64,000 bases of DNA from Blumeriella jaapii (GCA_009599575.1 VWND01000007.1:744001-808000); one strand, 5' to 3'; shown: positions 45,719-57,865, counted from the first letter of the stretch. Notes: a model not told the origin generated them from the sequence alone. Program-made: numbers and translations.

Positions 45719-48700
45719 ATGCATGTACTGTGTGGTTGTCGTGCATAGCGTGATAATCGGTAGGAACCCTCACCGGAGACTTGAAAGGATGAAAGTGTAT
45801 GCAGTAGCATGTGACTTGTATAGTTGTACTGTAGATCTGGCTGGCGAACCCTCCGTATACGACGGGAGGTCACGGCTCGCTTAGTCGGTCGGAGAAACTG
45901 TCTCCGAGAATGTTTTCCCGGGCGCCATGTCCGAATACCATGCCTCACTAATCGAACTTCTTATGACGGTCTTGCGTACAGTACCTCAACCTCAACCTCT
46001 ACATACCTCTCCGAATGCTTATTTATCCCTCACGTTCTACGTCTGCTCCTTCTGCAACGGGGTGAACGAGCCTCAGACAGATTCCGATCGGGCCCAGAGA
46101 ACGGTACAGAAAAGCCCGACTCTGTACAGTAGCCTACAGCTCGGCACCGCCTCTGGGGATCGTTCTGGCTCGTACTAATAGTGGGAATATTCAGCACGAG
46201 TCACGTGGGATCACGTGATCTCTACCACCCCATATTTCTGCCCTCGCATAGCTAGTGCAAAGACATATACGTACAGATTTCAAGCCATGATTCAAGACGA
46301 GTCTTTTCTCTGGACAGTATCAGCATCAGCAACCTGCGATACCAACACATGCAGTACATACCGTACCTATATACCTATCCATTACAGTACAAGACCCATC
46401 TGGTTATATCTCAGTGCGGGCTTTGCTCCAACGGATGATAGATAGATAGATGGTGTCTACGTGTATATACTGTACAGTACTTACAGTACAGTAGATCAAC
46501 GCACGCACGCAGCGGGAAGTCCAAGATCTCTTTCTCTCTCTCTCTCTCTCTTTACTCCGTAGGTAGGTATGTACAGTATGCAATATCCACACAACCACCC
46601 ACCCGGGCTTTGCGCTGCGCAGTACAGTACCTAGGGATCGAAGCGATACCGTCCGTCCGTGCCGTCCCGTGCCGTCCCAGACACACTTCCGTACCACATC
46701 CGAACCCGTCGTCGTCGTCGTCGTCACCCGTTCCCTTTCCCAGCGAGAAAGAGCCGAAACACGTCCTTGCCGTATGTATGTATGTACCTGTCGTCCCTTT
46801 CCCCGAGATAAACGAACGTCCTGAGGATCGTGCTTGGCGCGTCTCCGGTTCCAGCTCCAGCTTCTTTCTCTCTTGTCTTTCCTCGGGACGACATGTGCAG
46901 GATGGACAGGATGGACAGGATGGATAGGGCCTGTTCTACGCTTCTTGGGGGCTGTGCTTTTCTGTCGGGGGATGTTTTGTTTGTATTGTATGTATGTGTG
47001 TATGTGTATGGTATGGTGTGTATGGTATGTATGGTGTGTACTGTATTGTACATACATACATAGCACTGCAACCAAGTGTTTCGCCAGGGCCGTCCACGAC
47101 GAGCAACCTACAGTAGAGCGACCTGTCTCCCGAAACAACCCAATTGATATTCAGATTTTAGGAGAGGGGGATACAGAATAGAACACGCTTCCTTCGTGCT
47201 TGGGTGAATCATGTTCGGCCGTTCGATATCTGTGCGTGCTGTACAGTAAAAGGTTGCTTGGTTGGATACGTGGCAATGCTGCTTTCTTTCATACATCGTG
47301 TACGGTATATACAGTACTGGATATCCTCCGTATGAAGTGCATGTATATACGGTACTATATATACCTTAGATAGTAGTAGTAGTAGTAGTAGTAGTAGTAC
47401 AGTAGTGATGGATAATGAATGCCCTTGCACTGGATATACATACATACATACATACATACAGGGCATACAGCACAATACAGTACCTATATATCACAATTCT
47501 ATACATCGATACCCTCTCGTGAGATCGCAACGTACGCATGTGCAAGTACTGTACTGTACCGCACTGTTACTTACAGTATCTCTTGTTTCGCCCAAGTACA
47601 ACATAACAAGTGCCCGGTCTGTCTCGCTCATGCGTGATTTGGGCCGCGACTGACAGCAAGCAGACCGAAGATTATTGCCTCTTGCGTGTCGGCGCGTCAC
47701 GGTCGAGCCGCATGATGCCATCGCGTAGGTGCAGCGGTGATCGCCTTATCGCTGGCACGCTGGCAAGGGTCGACTTGCCAGCTTGCCAGCTTGCACTGTG
47801 CTTGCTGTACACAGTACAGTACATGAGGTTGGACGGGAAGGCAGCCCACTATTACACTGTACGTAGTTTATACCGCACAGCACAGCACAGCACAGCACAG
47901 CATAGTATAGTATAGCACAGCACAGCACAATACAGTAACCACAATACAATACAATATATAAGCGAGGTACTGTATATACGGTTCGCTTCCGCGAATGCGT
48001 GCCTGCCACCACCGCCCGTTCTCCCGGAGCGAAGACCACGTTCCATGGCTGCCCTTCTGTGGATGCGGCATGAGGAGTCGATCAATCAATCATGCCTCTG
48101 GCGGCCCACCAACCAGCCTACGGTACGGTACGGCGCGGTACAGTACATACATATACATGTACAGTAGGGTGCAAAAAGTCTCTGCACCCCCCCTTGCAGC
48201 CAAGGTAAACTTGACACAGCCAAGACAGACTTAATACACTTGATTTGATAGCCAAGGTAAATTTACTAAAGTTAGTTAAATTTATTTGGCGGTCTGTAAA
48301 AGTAAACACTCCAGTTTAAAATTTTGTGCAGTACAACGTTTTTTAGCTTTGGCAGTCACGTTTACAGTACGAATCGTTGGACAAAAACTATAATTATTTC
48401 TAAACGATATTTCGAAATAACGAATCTTGAAAGTTTTGGAGCATATTTACCACGTGTTAAATTTGGCTGAACATTTCAGCTTAAAATATAGTAATTTTTT
48501 CTCGGCTGCATGAAATCTACCTTGGCTGCACTATTGACTATCTTGGCTGCAAGGGGGGGGGTGCAGAGACTTTTTGCACCCTACTGTACATACACACATA
48601 TACATGTGGCCGGAAAGCGATCCAGCGGCCAAGCACTGCAAGTGCAGACCCCGGGGGCAGGCTGCATGTGGGCGGTCCGGGTATCAGGCCGTTCGAATGT

Positions 48701-49612
48701 CTGTGTGTACACACTTGTACTGTACCGTATTGTGTGTATGTGTGCTATGTAGAAGTCCATTGTACGGTGTATATGTGCAGTCAGTCCAGGACCATCCGTA
48801 CAGTCTGCAGTATCTACATAGTACGGTACCGACATAGTAGTGCTCGAGATACCGCGTTCTGGGCTGAGTCTTGTCGACGTCGACGTCCACGCCTCGAGCA
48901 TTGAGATCATGATCCAGCCAGCCCGCCAGCCCGCCCGCCCGCCAACCCACCCCTCCTGCAGTCGGCCCTGGTCTCTGCCTATCACAGCTTGTACACACTT
49001 TGGCATCTTATGCGGTGCGATACCCACGATGCTGTATGTACTGTATATGTATGTACAGTACAGTACATACATACTGTGTACAGTACTGTACTGTGTACAG
49101 ACCGAGAACGATAAGCCGGCCGCGTGCGTGCCCTGGTCGCCGCGGTGGTGGCGCCGAGCCCGTCTACGTCTTCCCTCCCCCTCTGTGCCCGCGCGCCCGG
49201 CCGCCCTCCACTTCCTGTCCTGTCCTGCCTCTCCCTCCCTCGGCCATCACCACCCATCTGTCCTCGCACTGCACCGCAACGCACCGCACCGCACTGCCCG
49301 CTCACACAGGACCGATGCAGGACGCCCTTCGACCGGCGACGTCCAAGCGTGCCTAAACTGAACTGTGCCCGCGAGCCGCCGCTCGTCGTCTCGTCGTCGC
49401 TGCGTCGCTGCCGACACGCGCGAACACATCCTCCTCGGAGCGCCCCAGGAGCTGGAGCGGGAGCGGGGACACGAGCCCGTCGACGCGACCGCATCTCTCT
49501 CTCTGCTCTGGATCTCTCCGCGCGCCTCCGCCGGCCTCCGTGTGCGGTGCTGCGCTTCTGTGCGCGGGGAGACCGACGCCCGACTGACGCCCGAGAGCGA
49601 CGCCGATGAAAG
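45719..49612. repeat. Repeat-rich intergenic region with TACAGTAC motifs and microsatellites
   Basis: About 3.9 kb without a credible gene, between PPM2 and PPS1. Palindromic TACAGTAC/GTACTGTAC motifs recur throughout, for example near 45825, 46460-46495, 46565-46630, 47540-47580, 47805-47825 and 49030-49105. Microsatellites include CT at 46528-46553, ACAGGATGG units near 46895-46925, TGTATGG/TATG near 46985-47040, TAG at 47369-47399, ATAC at 47434-47460 and CACAG/TATAG at 47876-47932. An intact MITE lies at 48162-48586 and is listed separately. From about 49110 the sequence becomes C-rich and leads into the PPS1 5' leader. Confidence 0.75.
48162..48586. mobile_element. Tc1/mariner-type MITE, 425 bp, with ~45-bp terminal inverted repeats and TA duplication
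   Basis: The element begins CAGTAGGGTGCAAAAAGTCT and ends with the exact reverse complement of that, flanked by TA on both sides (48160-48161 and 48587-48588), the target duplication expected of Tc1/mariner transposases. The inverted repeats run about 45 bp to a GCAGCCAAG block and differ mainly by a C/G-run length of 7 versus 9. Inside, further GCCAAGGTA-like copies occur at both ends in inverted orientation (near 48199, 48217, 48251 on the left and 48520, 48535 on the right), resembling subterminal transposase sites. The interior is AT-rich with no open frame for a transposase, so it is non-autonomous. It is inserted in a TACAGTAC-rich tract, where TA targets are abundant. Confidence 0.9.
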
Positions 49613-51859
49613 ATGGCCACGATGGCCCTCACGCGATCCGTGTCGCCGCACCCCGTGCCCCCGCGGGGCCGCGACCCCGTCAACCCCATCAACACCACTA
49701 CCACCACCAACAACATCACCAATACCATCACCAACACCAACACCACGTCGACCGCGTGCCCCATCCCCATCCCCAACAAACACCTCCCCCTCTGCCCGCC
49801 CGGCCCGGCGCCCGCCGACCAGCCCGACACGCCGCCCCAGTCGCCGCCCGTGCCGTGCCCCGGGCTCCGACGCCAGCCGTCGCTCCTCGACCCCCCCGAC
49901 CGCTACCCGTCCCGCGCCGTGGGCGCGGCGACCATCTACGAGATCGACGCCGACGGCGCCGCGGCCGCGCTGGATCAGGTCGCCGGGCAGCCGCTGCCCG
50001 ACCCGTCCCAGGTCTTCCCCTGGCTGCACGGCCTGCATCCGAGCAACCTCATCCAGCAGGCCTTCTTCCTCGCGCGGCGCAAGAACCTGCGCCAGACGCC
50101 GCAGGGCGTGCGCGGCCTCACCATCGTCAAGGCCGGCGGCGATCTGAGCTGCGCGCGGCTCAAGGGCGCCGTGGCGCCCGACGAGTTCTTGCGCCGCGAT
50201 GCCCAGGGCGCGCGCTTCAAGGACGTCGACCCGCGCGAGGGCTTCTCCGTGCGCAATTTCCAGATCCAGGCGGCCAAGGCCGCCATGCTGTCCGACATCC
50301 TGGTGTACGGCGACGACGCGCCCGAGGTGGACCGCCTCGCCCAGGACGTGGCCGCCGCGCAGCGCGCCTGGCGCGAGACGCACCTGGAGAAGGGCCACGA
50401 CGTGGGCAGCTACCACACCTTCGTGTGCACCAGCCCCTTTCAGGCCTTCGAGGAGCGCCACCCCGACCTCGTGTCGTCGGATGCCCACGGTCGCCTGACG
50501 GGCCGGGTGCTGGACTTCTTCTACCAGGAGCGCCTCGAGATGTGCACCATGACCCAGGCCTCGGAGATCCACCACAACGTGTGGCTCGGACCGACCCCGG
50601 ATCCCGCCCTCGGCGCCCGCCTGCGCGGCACCCACGAGCCCTTTGATGTGCTCATCGAATGCAGTGACCTCGGCCGGCTCGATCCCGCCGCCCTGCAAGC
50701 CCTGGCGGAGCGCGGCGCCGCCGACCCGGGGCCATCGTATTTCGACTTTCCGTCGTCGGGGAGCATCATGCCCCCCACGTGGTCGCCGGGGGAGGTGGAT
50801 GGCATCCTCGACACCTGCAAGTGGGTGTACGCGCTCGCCCACGGCGGCCTTCCACCCGCGCCGGCATCCGAGGTCGATGCCGAGGTCGATGCCGAGGTCA
50901 ATGCCGAGGTCGATGCCGAGGTCGATGCCGACGGCGATACGCCCATGCCGCCATCGGCCCCGCCGACCCCGATGCGGGAGAGGAAGATCCTGATTCACTG
51001 CCCGGATGGGTACACGGAGTCGACGCTGCTCGGCCTGGCATACTTCACCTATGCCACGGGACTCCCCATCCCCGCCGCCTGGCTGGACCTGCACGTGCGG
51101 AAACGGCGCAACTTCTTTGCCTACCCCTCCGATGTCCTTCTGCTCACCACCATCGCTCCGCGGCTGCTGTCCGACTCCCCCGCCAACCGCGAGAAATCCC
51201 CGGCGGAGATCGCGGACCTGGCCCAGGAGGCGCCGGACTGGCTCCGGCACATGGATGGGTCGCTTCCCAGCCGGATCACCGATTACATGTACCTGGGCAA
51301 CCTGGCTCACGCCAACAACCCCGCGCTCCTGCGACAGATGGGCATCCACCAGATTTTGAGTGTGGGGGAGACGGCGACGTGGAGCGAGGGCGAGGCGGCG
51401 CACTGGGGCGAGGACAGCGTGATGGTGGTCCAGGGCGTGCAAGACAATGGCGTCGACCCGCTGACCGGCGAGTTTGAGCGGTGTTTGCAGTTCATCGGTC
51501 CGCGTCCCCCCCCTGCCTGGCCATGCGCGTGTGCTTGCTAACATGACCCAGACCGCGGCAAAGCCAAAGGCATCGCGACGCTCGTCCACTGCCGCGTCGG
51601 CGTCTCTCGCTCCGCCACGATCTGCATCGCAGAGATCATGCGCACCCTGGGCTACTCCTTCCCACGCGCCTACTGCTTCGTGCGTGCCCGCCGTCTCAAT
51701 GTGATCATCCAGCCGCATCTGCGCTTCTCCTACGAGCTCCTCAAATGGGAAGAGAGCCTGCCGCGCAATTCCAACGGCGAAGGTCGTTTCCGCAGAGAGC
51801 TGGAGTGGCCCGACATCGCGCGAGAAGTGGCGGCCATGAACCAGCCGTACGCGAGGTAA
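49613..51859 (+). CDS. PPS1: Dual-specificity protein phosphatase Pps1
   Basis: A cysteine-based protein tyrosine/serine/threonine phosphatase; yeast Pps1 has been linked to S-phase and checkpoint control. Two exons, 49613-51497 and 51552-51859, give 730 aa. The N-terminus is Thr/Asn/Pro-rich and disordered. A large N-terminal region precedes the DSP domain, as in yeast Pps1, and includes a second phosphatase-like segment (ILIHCPDGYTESTLLGLAYF). The active site HCRVGVSRS has the catalytic Cys at about residue 642 and Arg at 648; it lies 13 residues into exon 2. A 12-bp tandem repeat at 50871-50930 encodes EVDA units around residue 420. An out-of-frame ATG at 49606 overlaps the chosen start. 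The coding region is very GC-rich, producing long antisense frames that are not genes. Confidence 0.9.
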
Positions 51860-52972
51860 GCGGTGGCCTGTCGTGCGGCCCGATCTCCGGTCGTGGCGTG
51901 TCATGGGTGGGGGACGGACGACGATTTACGACTGACGAATATTGTTATGCCATATTCTTTTCCCCGAAGCCTGCTGGGTGGATGGAGTCATCTTTTGTCT
52001 GGACTGGGTCTGGAATCCTTGGATCTTTTTTTTTAATACAGGAAGGAAGGAGGGCGTGGTTTTGGCTCAGGCAGTCGAGAGCAGAGCAGGGCAGGGCACC
52101 GATACCACTTTTCGACTACAATACTTCGCAACGTCCACAGTGACCCTTCCGGCGCGCTTCATTTTCTTGCAGCACGCAGGGGAAGGGTCCGGAGGTGATT
52201 CACGAGTGTATTTAATTACTTGATTTCCAGGTTTTTCTTGGGTGCGCTTTTCGGTTCTGGAATACAGGGGTGTTTGTTCGCTCTTTTGGATTGCGTATGG
52301 GGCGCCGAAAAACGTATCTGCTTTCCGTACTGGCGAGGCCGTACTTTGGTTAGGGATTCTGTCGGGTCTGAAGAGACATGCAAGAAGAACATGAATAAAT
52401 ACAAGGACGTCTTTGTGATTGGTCTGGTGAAATGCACGTGCTGTGATCCTTGTGCTTGCTCACATGTCTCTGCGGTCTATAGGGATTATCGGGCGCAAGG
52501 CCAGTAACGGATTCTCCCAGGCGAGGAAGTTTGAGAGCCGTACCGTACTGTCTGTGATGTGTAGAAATAAAGAGGGAGCTAGTGAATTCGGACAAAGGGC
52601 TCTCGAGACAAAGATCCGATGACTAATGCTACGGGAACCCTAAAATGAAATTCACGTGATTCCAGATTCACCCACGGCAGTACTGTACCGTACCGTGTGG
52701 GAAAGCCTGCGATCCGTGAATACGCGTGCGTATTCATAGGGCAGAGCCTTGTCAGCACGATATAACCTAAACAAGGACCGTGACTGTTTCCGATCGCCTT
52801 GCGTCGCCTATCTACTCTACCATAATACTCAGACTCATTTAGCACAGCACAGCACAGCACAGCACAGCACACACAGTACAGTACCTGGCCCCCCGCGAAG
52901 ACTGTTGCTACTGTACTAACTAACCTCGGCTTTCAGTCTGCGCACCATCGTGAATATCGGACCAAAGCAGCT
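51860..52972. other. Intergenic region between PPS1 and RAD3
   Basis: A 1.1-kb gap with the PPS1 3' UTR and the RAD3 promoter. It has no credible gene. A CACAG/AGCAC tandem run occurs at about 52841-52870 followed by ACAGTACAGTAC, and CAGTACTGTACCGTACC occurs near 52678, so the palindromic motif lies within about 100-300 bp of the RAD3 start. Confidence 0.5.
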
Positions 52973-55910
52973 ATGAAGTTCAATATCGAGTATGAGCCCT
53001 TCTGCGCTATGTGTCTGGCAACAAACACTGACTCGGTCTGTCTTCCAGCGACCTGCCGGTCTTGTTCCCGTATCCGAGGATTTATCCAGGTGAGCGAGCC
53101 CCCCCCCCCCCCCCCCCCCCCCCCCTCTTCCGCGCGCCTCACGCTGACCTCGGGGTAGAGCAATATGCGTATGTCTGTCTGATCATCCGTGACGTGTCGC
53201 CGAGATCAAGCTGCTAATCGGGTTGGGAATAGCTATATGTGTGATCTCAAGAGTACGTGCCACCCGGCGAAAGCCTCTGAAGACGAAGCTTACTACGTGC
53301 CACAGGGACGCTCGACGCTGGCGGCCACGCTGTGCTGGAGATGCCATCGGGCACCGGAAAGACGGTTTCGCTCCTCTCCCTCATCGTGGCGTACCAGCAA
53401 TACTACCCCGAGCACCGCAAGCTGATATACTGCTCACGTGAGTCCGCACCCTTCCCAGTCCGTCGCAGGGGAAGCAGGAATACGACCCCCTCTAATCCGA
53501 GGCAGGCACCATGTCGGAGATCGAGAAGGCGCTCTTCGAGTTGGAGGCGCTGATGAAATACCGCGCCGAGCAACTGGGGTACGTAGAGGAGTTCCGCGGC
53601 ATGGGCTTGACGAGTCGCAAGAACATGTGCCTGCATCCGAGTGTCAAGCGGGAGAAGAGCGGGACGGTGGTCGATGCGAGGTGTCGGAGCCTGACGGCGG
53701 GGTTCGTGAAGGAGAAGAAGGAGAGGGGGGAGGAGGTGCCGGTTTGCATCTACCACGATGTGCGTTTCCCATGCCTGGTCCGGTAAGAATGAGCCTTGAT
53801 GGCTGACGGAGACAGAATCTGGATCTACTAGAACCGCATGATCTGATTCCGAATGGGGTGTGGACCTTCGAGGGTATCTTGGCTTATGGGGAGGAGCGTA
53901 AGCAATGCCCGTATTTCACGGCCCGACGCATGGTTCGTGGTTCGCTCCTAGATTTGGTCTCGGGAGCGCCGGTCACTGACCTCTCCAGATGTCGTTTTGC
54001 AATGTTATCATTTACTCCTACCACTACCTGCTCGATCCAAAGATCGCTGAACGAGTGTCCAAGGAGCTGTCCAAGGATTGCATCGTTGTCTTCGATGAGG
54101 CGCACAACATCGATAACGTCTGTATTGAATCGCTCAGCACAGACATCACGGAAGACTCGCTGCGGAAGGCGACCAGAGGAGCTCAGAACTTGGAGGTCAA
54201 GATCGCGGACATGAAGGAAAGCGATGCGGACAAACTGAAGAATGAGTATGCGAAGCTGGTCGAGGGTCTCCGTGACGCGGACGAGTCTCGTCAGGAGGAT
54301 GCGTTCATGTCGAACCCTGGTACGTTCCTCATGATCCCGACCTTGCATTCCGCCCCTGCTGACCGTCGTGACTAGCTCTTCCGGATGACTTGCTCAAGGA
54401 GGCCGTACCGGGAAACATCAGGCGAGCAGAGCATTTTATCGTCTTCCTGAAGCGTTTCATTGAGTACTTGAAGGTGAATGCTCCCCGTTCCGCGCGTCGA
54501 ACGCCGCCTGACTTGCTCTAGACGCGTATGAAGGTCCGGCAGGTTATATCAGAAACACCGCCATCCTTCTTAGTGCATCTCAGGGAGTATACGCTCATCG
54601 AGAAGAAGCCGCTACGGTTTTGTGCCGAACGACTGACTTCCCTCGTACGCACGCTCGAGTTGACCAACATCGAGGACTACGCGCCGCTACAGGAGGTCGC
54701 GACATTCGCAACACTGGTGGCAACGTACGAGAAAGGATTCGTCCTCATCCTCGAGCCGTATGAATCCGACACGGCAGAGGTCCCGAATCCGGTCCTCCAT
54801 TTCGCCTGTCTCGACGCGGCCATCGCCATCAAACCCGTCTTTGACCGTTTCAGCTCCGTCATCATCACATCCGGCACCATCTCCCCCCTCGAGATGTACC
54901 CCAAGATGCTCGGGTTCACGGCCGTCGTCCAGGAGTCCTACAGCATGACGCTCGCCCGCCGCTCCTTCCTACCCATGATCGTCACCCGCGGCTCCGACCA
55001 AGTGCCCATCTCATCCGGCTTCCAAGTGCGCAACGAGCCCTCGGTCGTCCGCAACTACGGACACCTGCTCACCGAGTTCTCCAAGCTGACGCCCGACGGC
55101 ATGGTCGTCTTCTTCCCGTCCTACCTCTACATGGAGTCCATCATCAGCATGTGGCAGGGCATGGGCATCCTCGACGAGGTCTGGAAGTACAAGCTCATCC
55201 TCGTCGAGACGCCCGACGCGCAGGAGACGTCGCTCGCGCTCGAGACGTACCGCACGGCGTGCTCCAACGGCCGCGGGGCCATCCTGCTCTGCGTCGCGCG
55301 CGGCAAGGTCAGCGAGGGCATCGATTTCGACCACCAGTACGGCCGCACGGTGCTCTGCATCGGCGTGCCCTTCCAGTACACGGAGTCGCGTATCCTCAAG
55401 GCGCGCCTGGACTTCCTGCGCCAGAACTACCGGATCCGCGAGAACGACTTCCTGTCCTTCGACGCCATGCGCCACGCCGCGCAGTGCCTGGGCCGCGTCC
55501 TCCGCGGCAAGGACGACTACGGCATCATGGTCCTCGCCGACCGCCGCTTTCACAAGAAGCGCAACCAGCTGCCCAAGTGGATCGACGGCGCCTTCTACGA
55601 GGGCGAGACCAACCTCAGCACCGACATGGCCATCGGCACCGCGAAGAAGTTCCTGCGGGGCATGGCCCAGCCGTTCCGCGCGAGCGATCAGGAAGGCATC
55701 AGCACCTGGAGCGTGAAGGATCTGGAGGCGCATCGGGAGAAGATGGACGAGGCGCACATCCGGGAGTTGAGGACGGCGCAGAGGAGAGAGGCCGAGGCCG
55801 GGGCGGGGGCTGGAGGCGACACGCACCATGGGGGGAATGGCGGTGATGAGTTTGGGTATGAGGACGACGACGAGGACGAGTTGATGGCCATGGCCGGGAA
55901 CATTGCATGA
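52973..55910 (+). CDS. RAD3: TFIIH 5'-3' DNA helicase Rad3/XPD
   Basis: An iron-sulphur helicase of TFIIH needed for nucleotide excision repair and for transcription initiation in the nucleus. Ten exons (52973-52989, 53049-53089, 53159-53168, 53233-53252, 53306-53437, 53506-53759, 53816-53932, 53989-54319, 54376-54473, 54522-55910) give 802 aa. Walker A is EMPSGTGKT with Lys48, the DEAH box is at 233-236, and the four cluster-binding cysteines are 115, 133, 154 and 189. Motifs V and VI are seen in [20 protein letters not shown] and [16 protein letters not shown]. The first four exons are minute: 17, 41, 10 and 20 nt. Intron 2 contains a 27-bp poly-C run. The tail is Gly/acidic (EDDDEDE). It converges on PRP3 149 bp away. 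Confidence 0.95.
53099..53125 (+). repeat. Poly-C tract of 27 bp in RAD3 intron 2
   Basis: An uninterrupted run of 27 C lies ten bases after the exon 2 donor (GTGAGCGAGC) of RAD3, in the intron that ends at the 10-nt exon. The true length is uncertain because such homopolymers are often miscounted in sequencing. Confidence 0.9.
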
Positions 55911-56059
55911 CTTCGAGTACGGGACGTCAACGAAGAGGCATCGGCGACGCTTGGGCACCAAGAATACAATTGTGTGATCGTGATAGGCATACATACACAC
56001 ACACACACGCTTGTCCGAGACCCGGTTTCCTCCCGCTGTACCGACCGCGCTCCCGGTCC

Positions 56060-57574
56060 TTATCTGATGCTCTTCGCCTGCGCCCAAAAGTTCTCCATCT
56101 TGGCCCGCTGCAAGGCCTCCCGCGCAGCGCTATCCGTCTCACACGGCTTGTTCTTGAAGGCCCGGAACGCGCGGCTCTTGGTCTCGCCCTCGAACACCAG
56201 CACGCACTTGTTGAGCTTCAGATCCTTCAGCTCGCCCTTCTCGTCCTCGGCCTTGAGCCAGTCCTGCAGCTCCTCGGCCTTGCCCTCCTTGCGGCGCGTC
56301 GGCGAGTTCTCGGTCCAGTCGATGCGCTGCATCATGAGCTTGCGGTACTTCTTGATGCTGTGCTCGCCGCCCTCGACGATGACGAGGTTGAAGCGCGGGT
56401 GCATGACGCAGATGCCCGTCAGCGCCATCTGGTCCGCGTTGATGTTGATCTTGTACCGGTGGCTGCCGTTCGCCAGGTTGTCGATCTTGAACACCAGCAC
56501 GTGAATGCCCTTGGATGCGTCGTTCTCCTGGTTCTTGGCGAGCTTCTCGTGCCGCTGTTCCTTGGTGAGCTTGCGCTCCTCGTTCGTCTCGAGGTGCGTT
56601 TGCAGCCGGGCCTCGATTTCCCGGTTCACGCGCGCCTCGACGGCCGTGGGGTCCTTGACGGCCTCTTCTCCCAGGACGCGCATGAGGTTGCCCTTCTTGA
56701 CCTTGGGCGGAGGCGCAGGTTCCAGACCAAGACGGATCTTGGCTTGCTGCTCCTTCAGGTCAGCCATTCTCCGCTGGCGCCGTAGCTTCGCCTGTTCTTT
56801 CGCCGTGAGGAATTGCGGTTTGGGAGCTGGCATGTTCTTCTCTTGCGGCGGCTCCAGTAGGACGGGATGTTGAATGTATTCAGTGATGATAGAGTCCACA
56901 GTATCGATCTTGAGACCGTCCGGGCTATCAATGTTGTCGTAGTTTTCGCCATTGACCAATGCCTCATCCCACCACTCGATGCTTGGAGGCGCCTGAACAA
57001 GGTAGTTCTTCTCCGTATCCAGGTCCTCGTCTATGCCGATCTTTCGCGAGTTCTCTGCGATCCGCTTCTTCAGCGCTTCGAGGGCGGCCTGTTTGCGCAA
57101 AGCATTTGCTTGCTGGATGTATTTCCCCTTCTGATTGAAAACCAACTGTCTCGAGTGCCGATTCTTCAACGTCGCCGTCTGCCCGCCGAGACTGATATCG
57201 AAGTACGGATTATTGCGCGTCTCCTCGGCCGAGGGCCCAGAGAGATCCAGCTGCTTCTTGGGCGCGGCTTTCTCGGCTTGCGGACGGGAGTTGCCCAAGC
57301 TGGTTGCGAACTTCGGCGCAATGTTCTTCGAGGGTTTGTACTGTCCGAGGTCCTGGAGAGCGGGATGCAGGTCGACATTCAACCCACCTCTGGCCACAGC
57401 AGGTGCCGGATGAGAGGAAACACCGACGCCAGCTTTGGCCTTGCTGTTGCCGACTGCTGCTGCGACTCTGGCCTTGAGCGACGCCAGTTTCTCCGCCGCC
57501 GACTGCGGCTTATCGACTCGGCTGGAGGCATCTTTCCGGGGAGCCAGAACGGGAGATGCTTTGCCGCGATCCAT
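56060..57574 (-). CDS. PRP3: U4/U6 small nuclear ribonucleoprotein Prp3
   Basis: A component of the U4/U6 and U4/U6.U5 snRNPs that binds the U4/U6 duplex and is required to assemble the spliceosome. It is a single-exon gene of 504 aa, starting at the first in-frame ATG (57574, MDRGKASPV). The N-terminus is Ala/Lys-rich. The PRP3 domain covers about residues 95-330, with NPYFD, SRQLVFNQKGKYIQQANALR, PSIEWWDEALV and LTAKEQAKLRRQRRMADLKE. The C-terminal DUF1115 domain has VFKIDNLANGSHRYKININA, LVIVEGGEHSIKKYRKLMM and RIDWTE, with CVLVFEGE near the end. The protein is shorter than human PRPF3 because it lacks the N-terminal PWI region, as in other fungi. It is divergent from RPA190 and convergent with RAD3. 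Confidence 0.94.
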   Translation of the reverse strand: MDRGKASPVLAPRKDASSRVDKPQSAAEKLASLKARVAAAVGNSKAKAGVGVSSHPAPAVARGGLNVDLHPALQDLGQYKPSKNIAPKFATSLGNSRPQAEKAAPKKQLDLSGPSAEETRNNPYFDISLGGQTATLKNRHSRQLVFNQKGKYIQQANALRKQAALEALKKRIAENSRKIGIDEDLDTEKNYLVQAPPSIEWWDEALVNGENYDNIDSPDGLKIDTVDSIITEYIQHPVLLEPPQEKNMPAPKPQFLTAKEQAKLRRQRRMADLKEQQAKIRLGLEPAPPPKVKKGNLMRVLGEEAVKDPTAVEARVNREIEARLQTHLETNEERKLTKEQRHEKLAKNQENDASKGIHVLVFKIDNLANGSHRYKININADQMALTGICVMHPRFNLVIVEGGEHSIKKYRKLMMQRIDWTENSPTRRKEGKAEELQDWLKAEDEKGELKDLKLNKCVLVFEGETKSRAFRAFKNKPCETDSAAREALQRAKMENFWAQAKSIR

Positions 57575-57865
57575 CCTGAAATCCGATGTTGACGCGGGAT
57601 ACAACAAGAACGTCGTCGAGCAGGTCGTTGGAGATGGTTCAAGAACGTGGAAGCTGTACAGTATTTGCCAGCCTTGTCATGCACTTGTTCTAGTAAATTG
57701 CCCAAAGTGTCGTAGCCGCATGCCAGGATTGTGTCCTAGCGCCGGGACACCGAAAAAAAAGATAAGCCGAGCCGACAACTTTTTTGGCGTTTCCTTTCGC
57801 ATGTTCCTCTGTTGAAATCTTGGTCCAGCCATTGCCATGCTGCGGCGAAGTCACATCTTACCAAG
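57575..57865. promoter_or_regulatory. Divergent promoter region, PRP3 / RPA190
   Basis: Only 291 bp separate the start codons of the two head-to-head genes, so both promoters lie here. The region contains a TGTACAGT motif near 57655 and an A-run at about 57754-57760. No specific site was assigned. Confidence 0.5.

Noticed and set aside
47876..47932. Regular CACAG/TATAG units considered as a CRISPR-like or minisatellite array
   Set aside because: Five-base simple repeats with no spacers; an ordinary microsatellite in a eukaryotic genome.
49247..51904. 885-codon open frame on the minus strand, antisense to PPS1
   Set aside because: It mirrors the GC-rich PPS1 coding region, lacks any recognisable motif, and is explained by codon-position GC bias of the real gene on the other strand.
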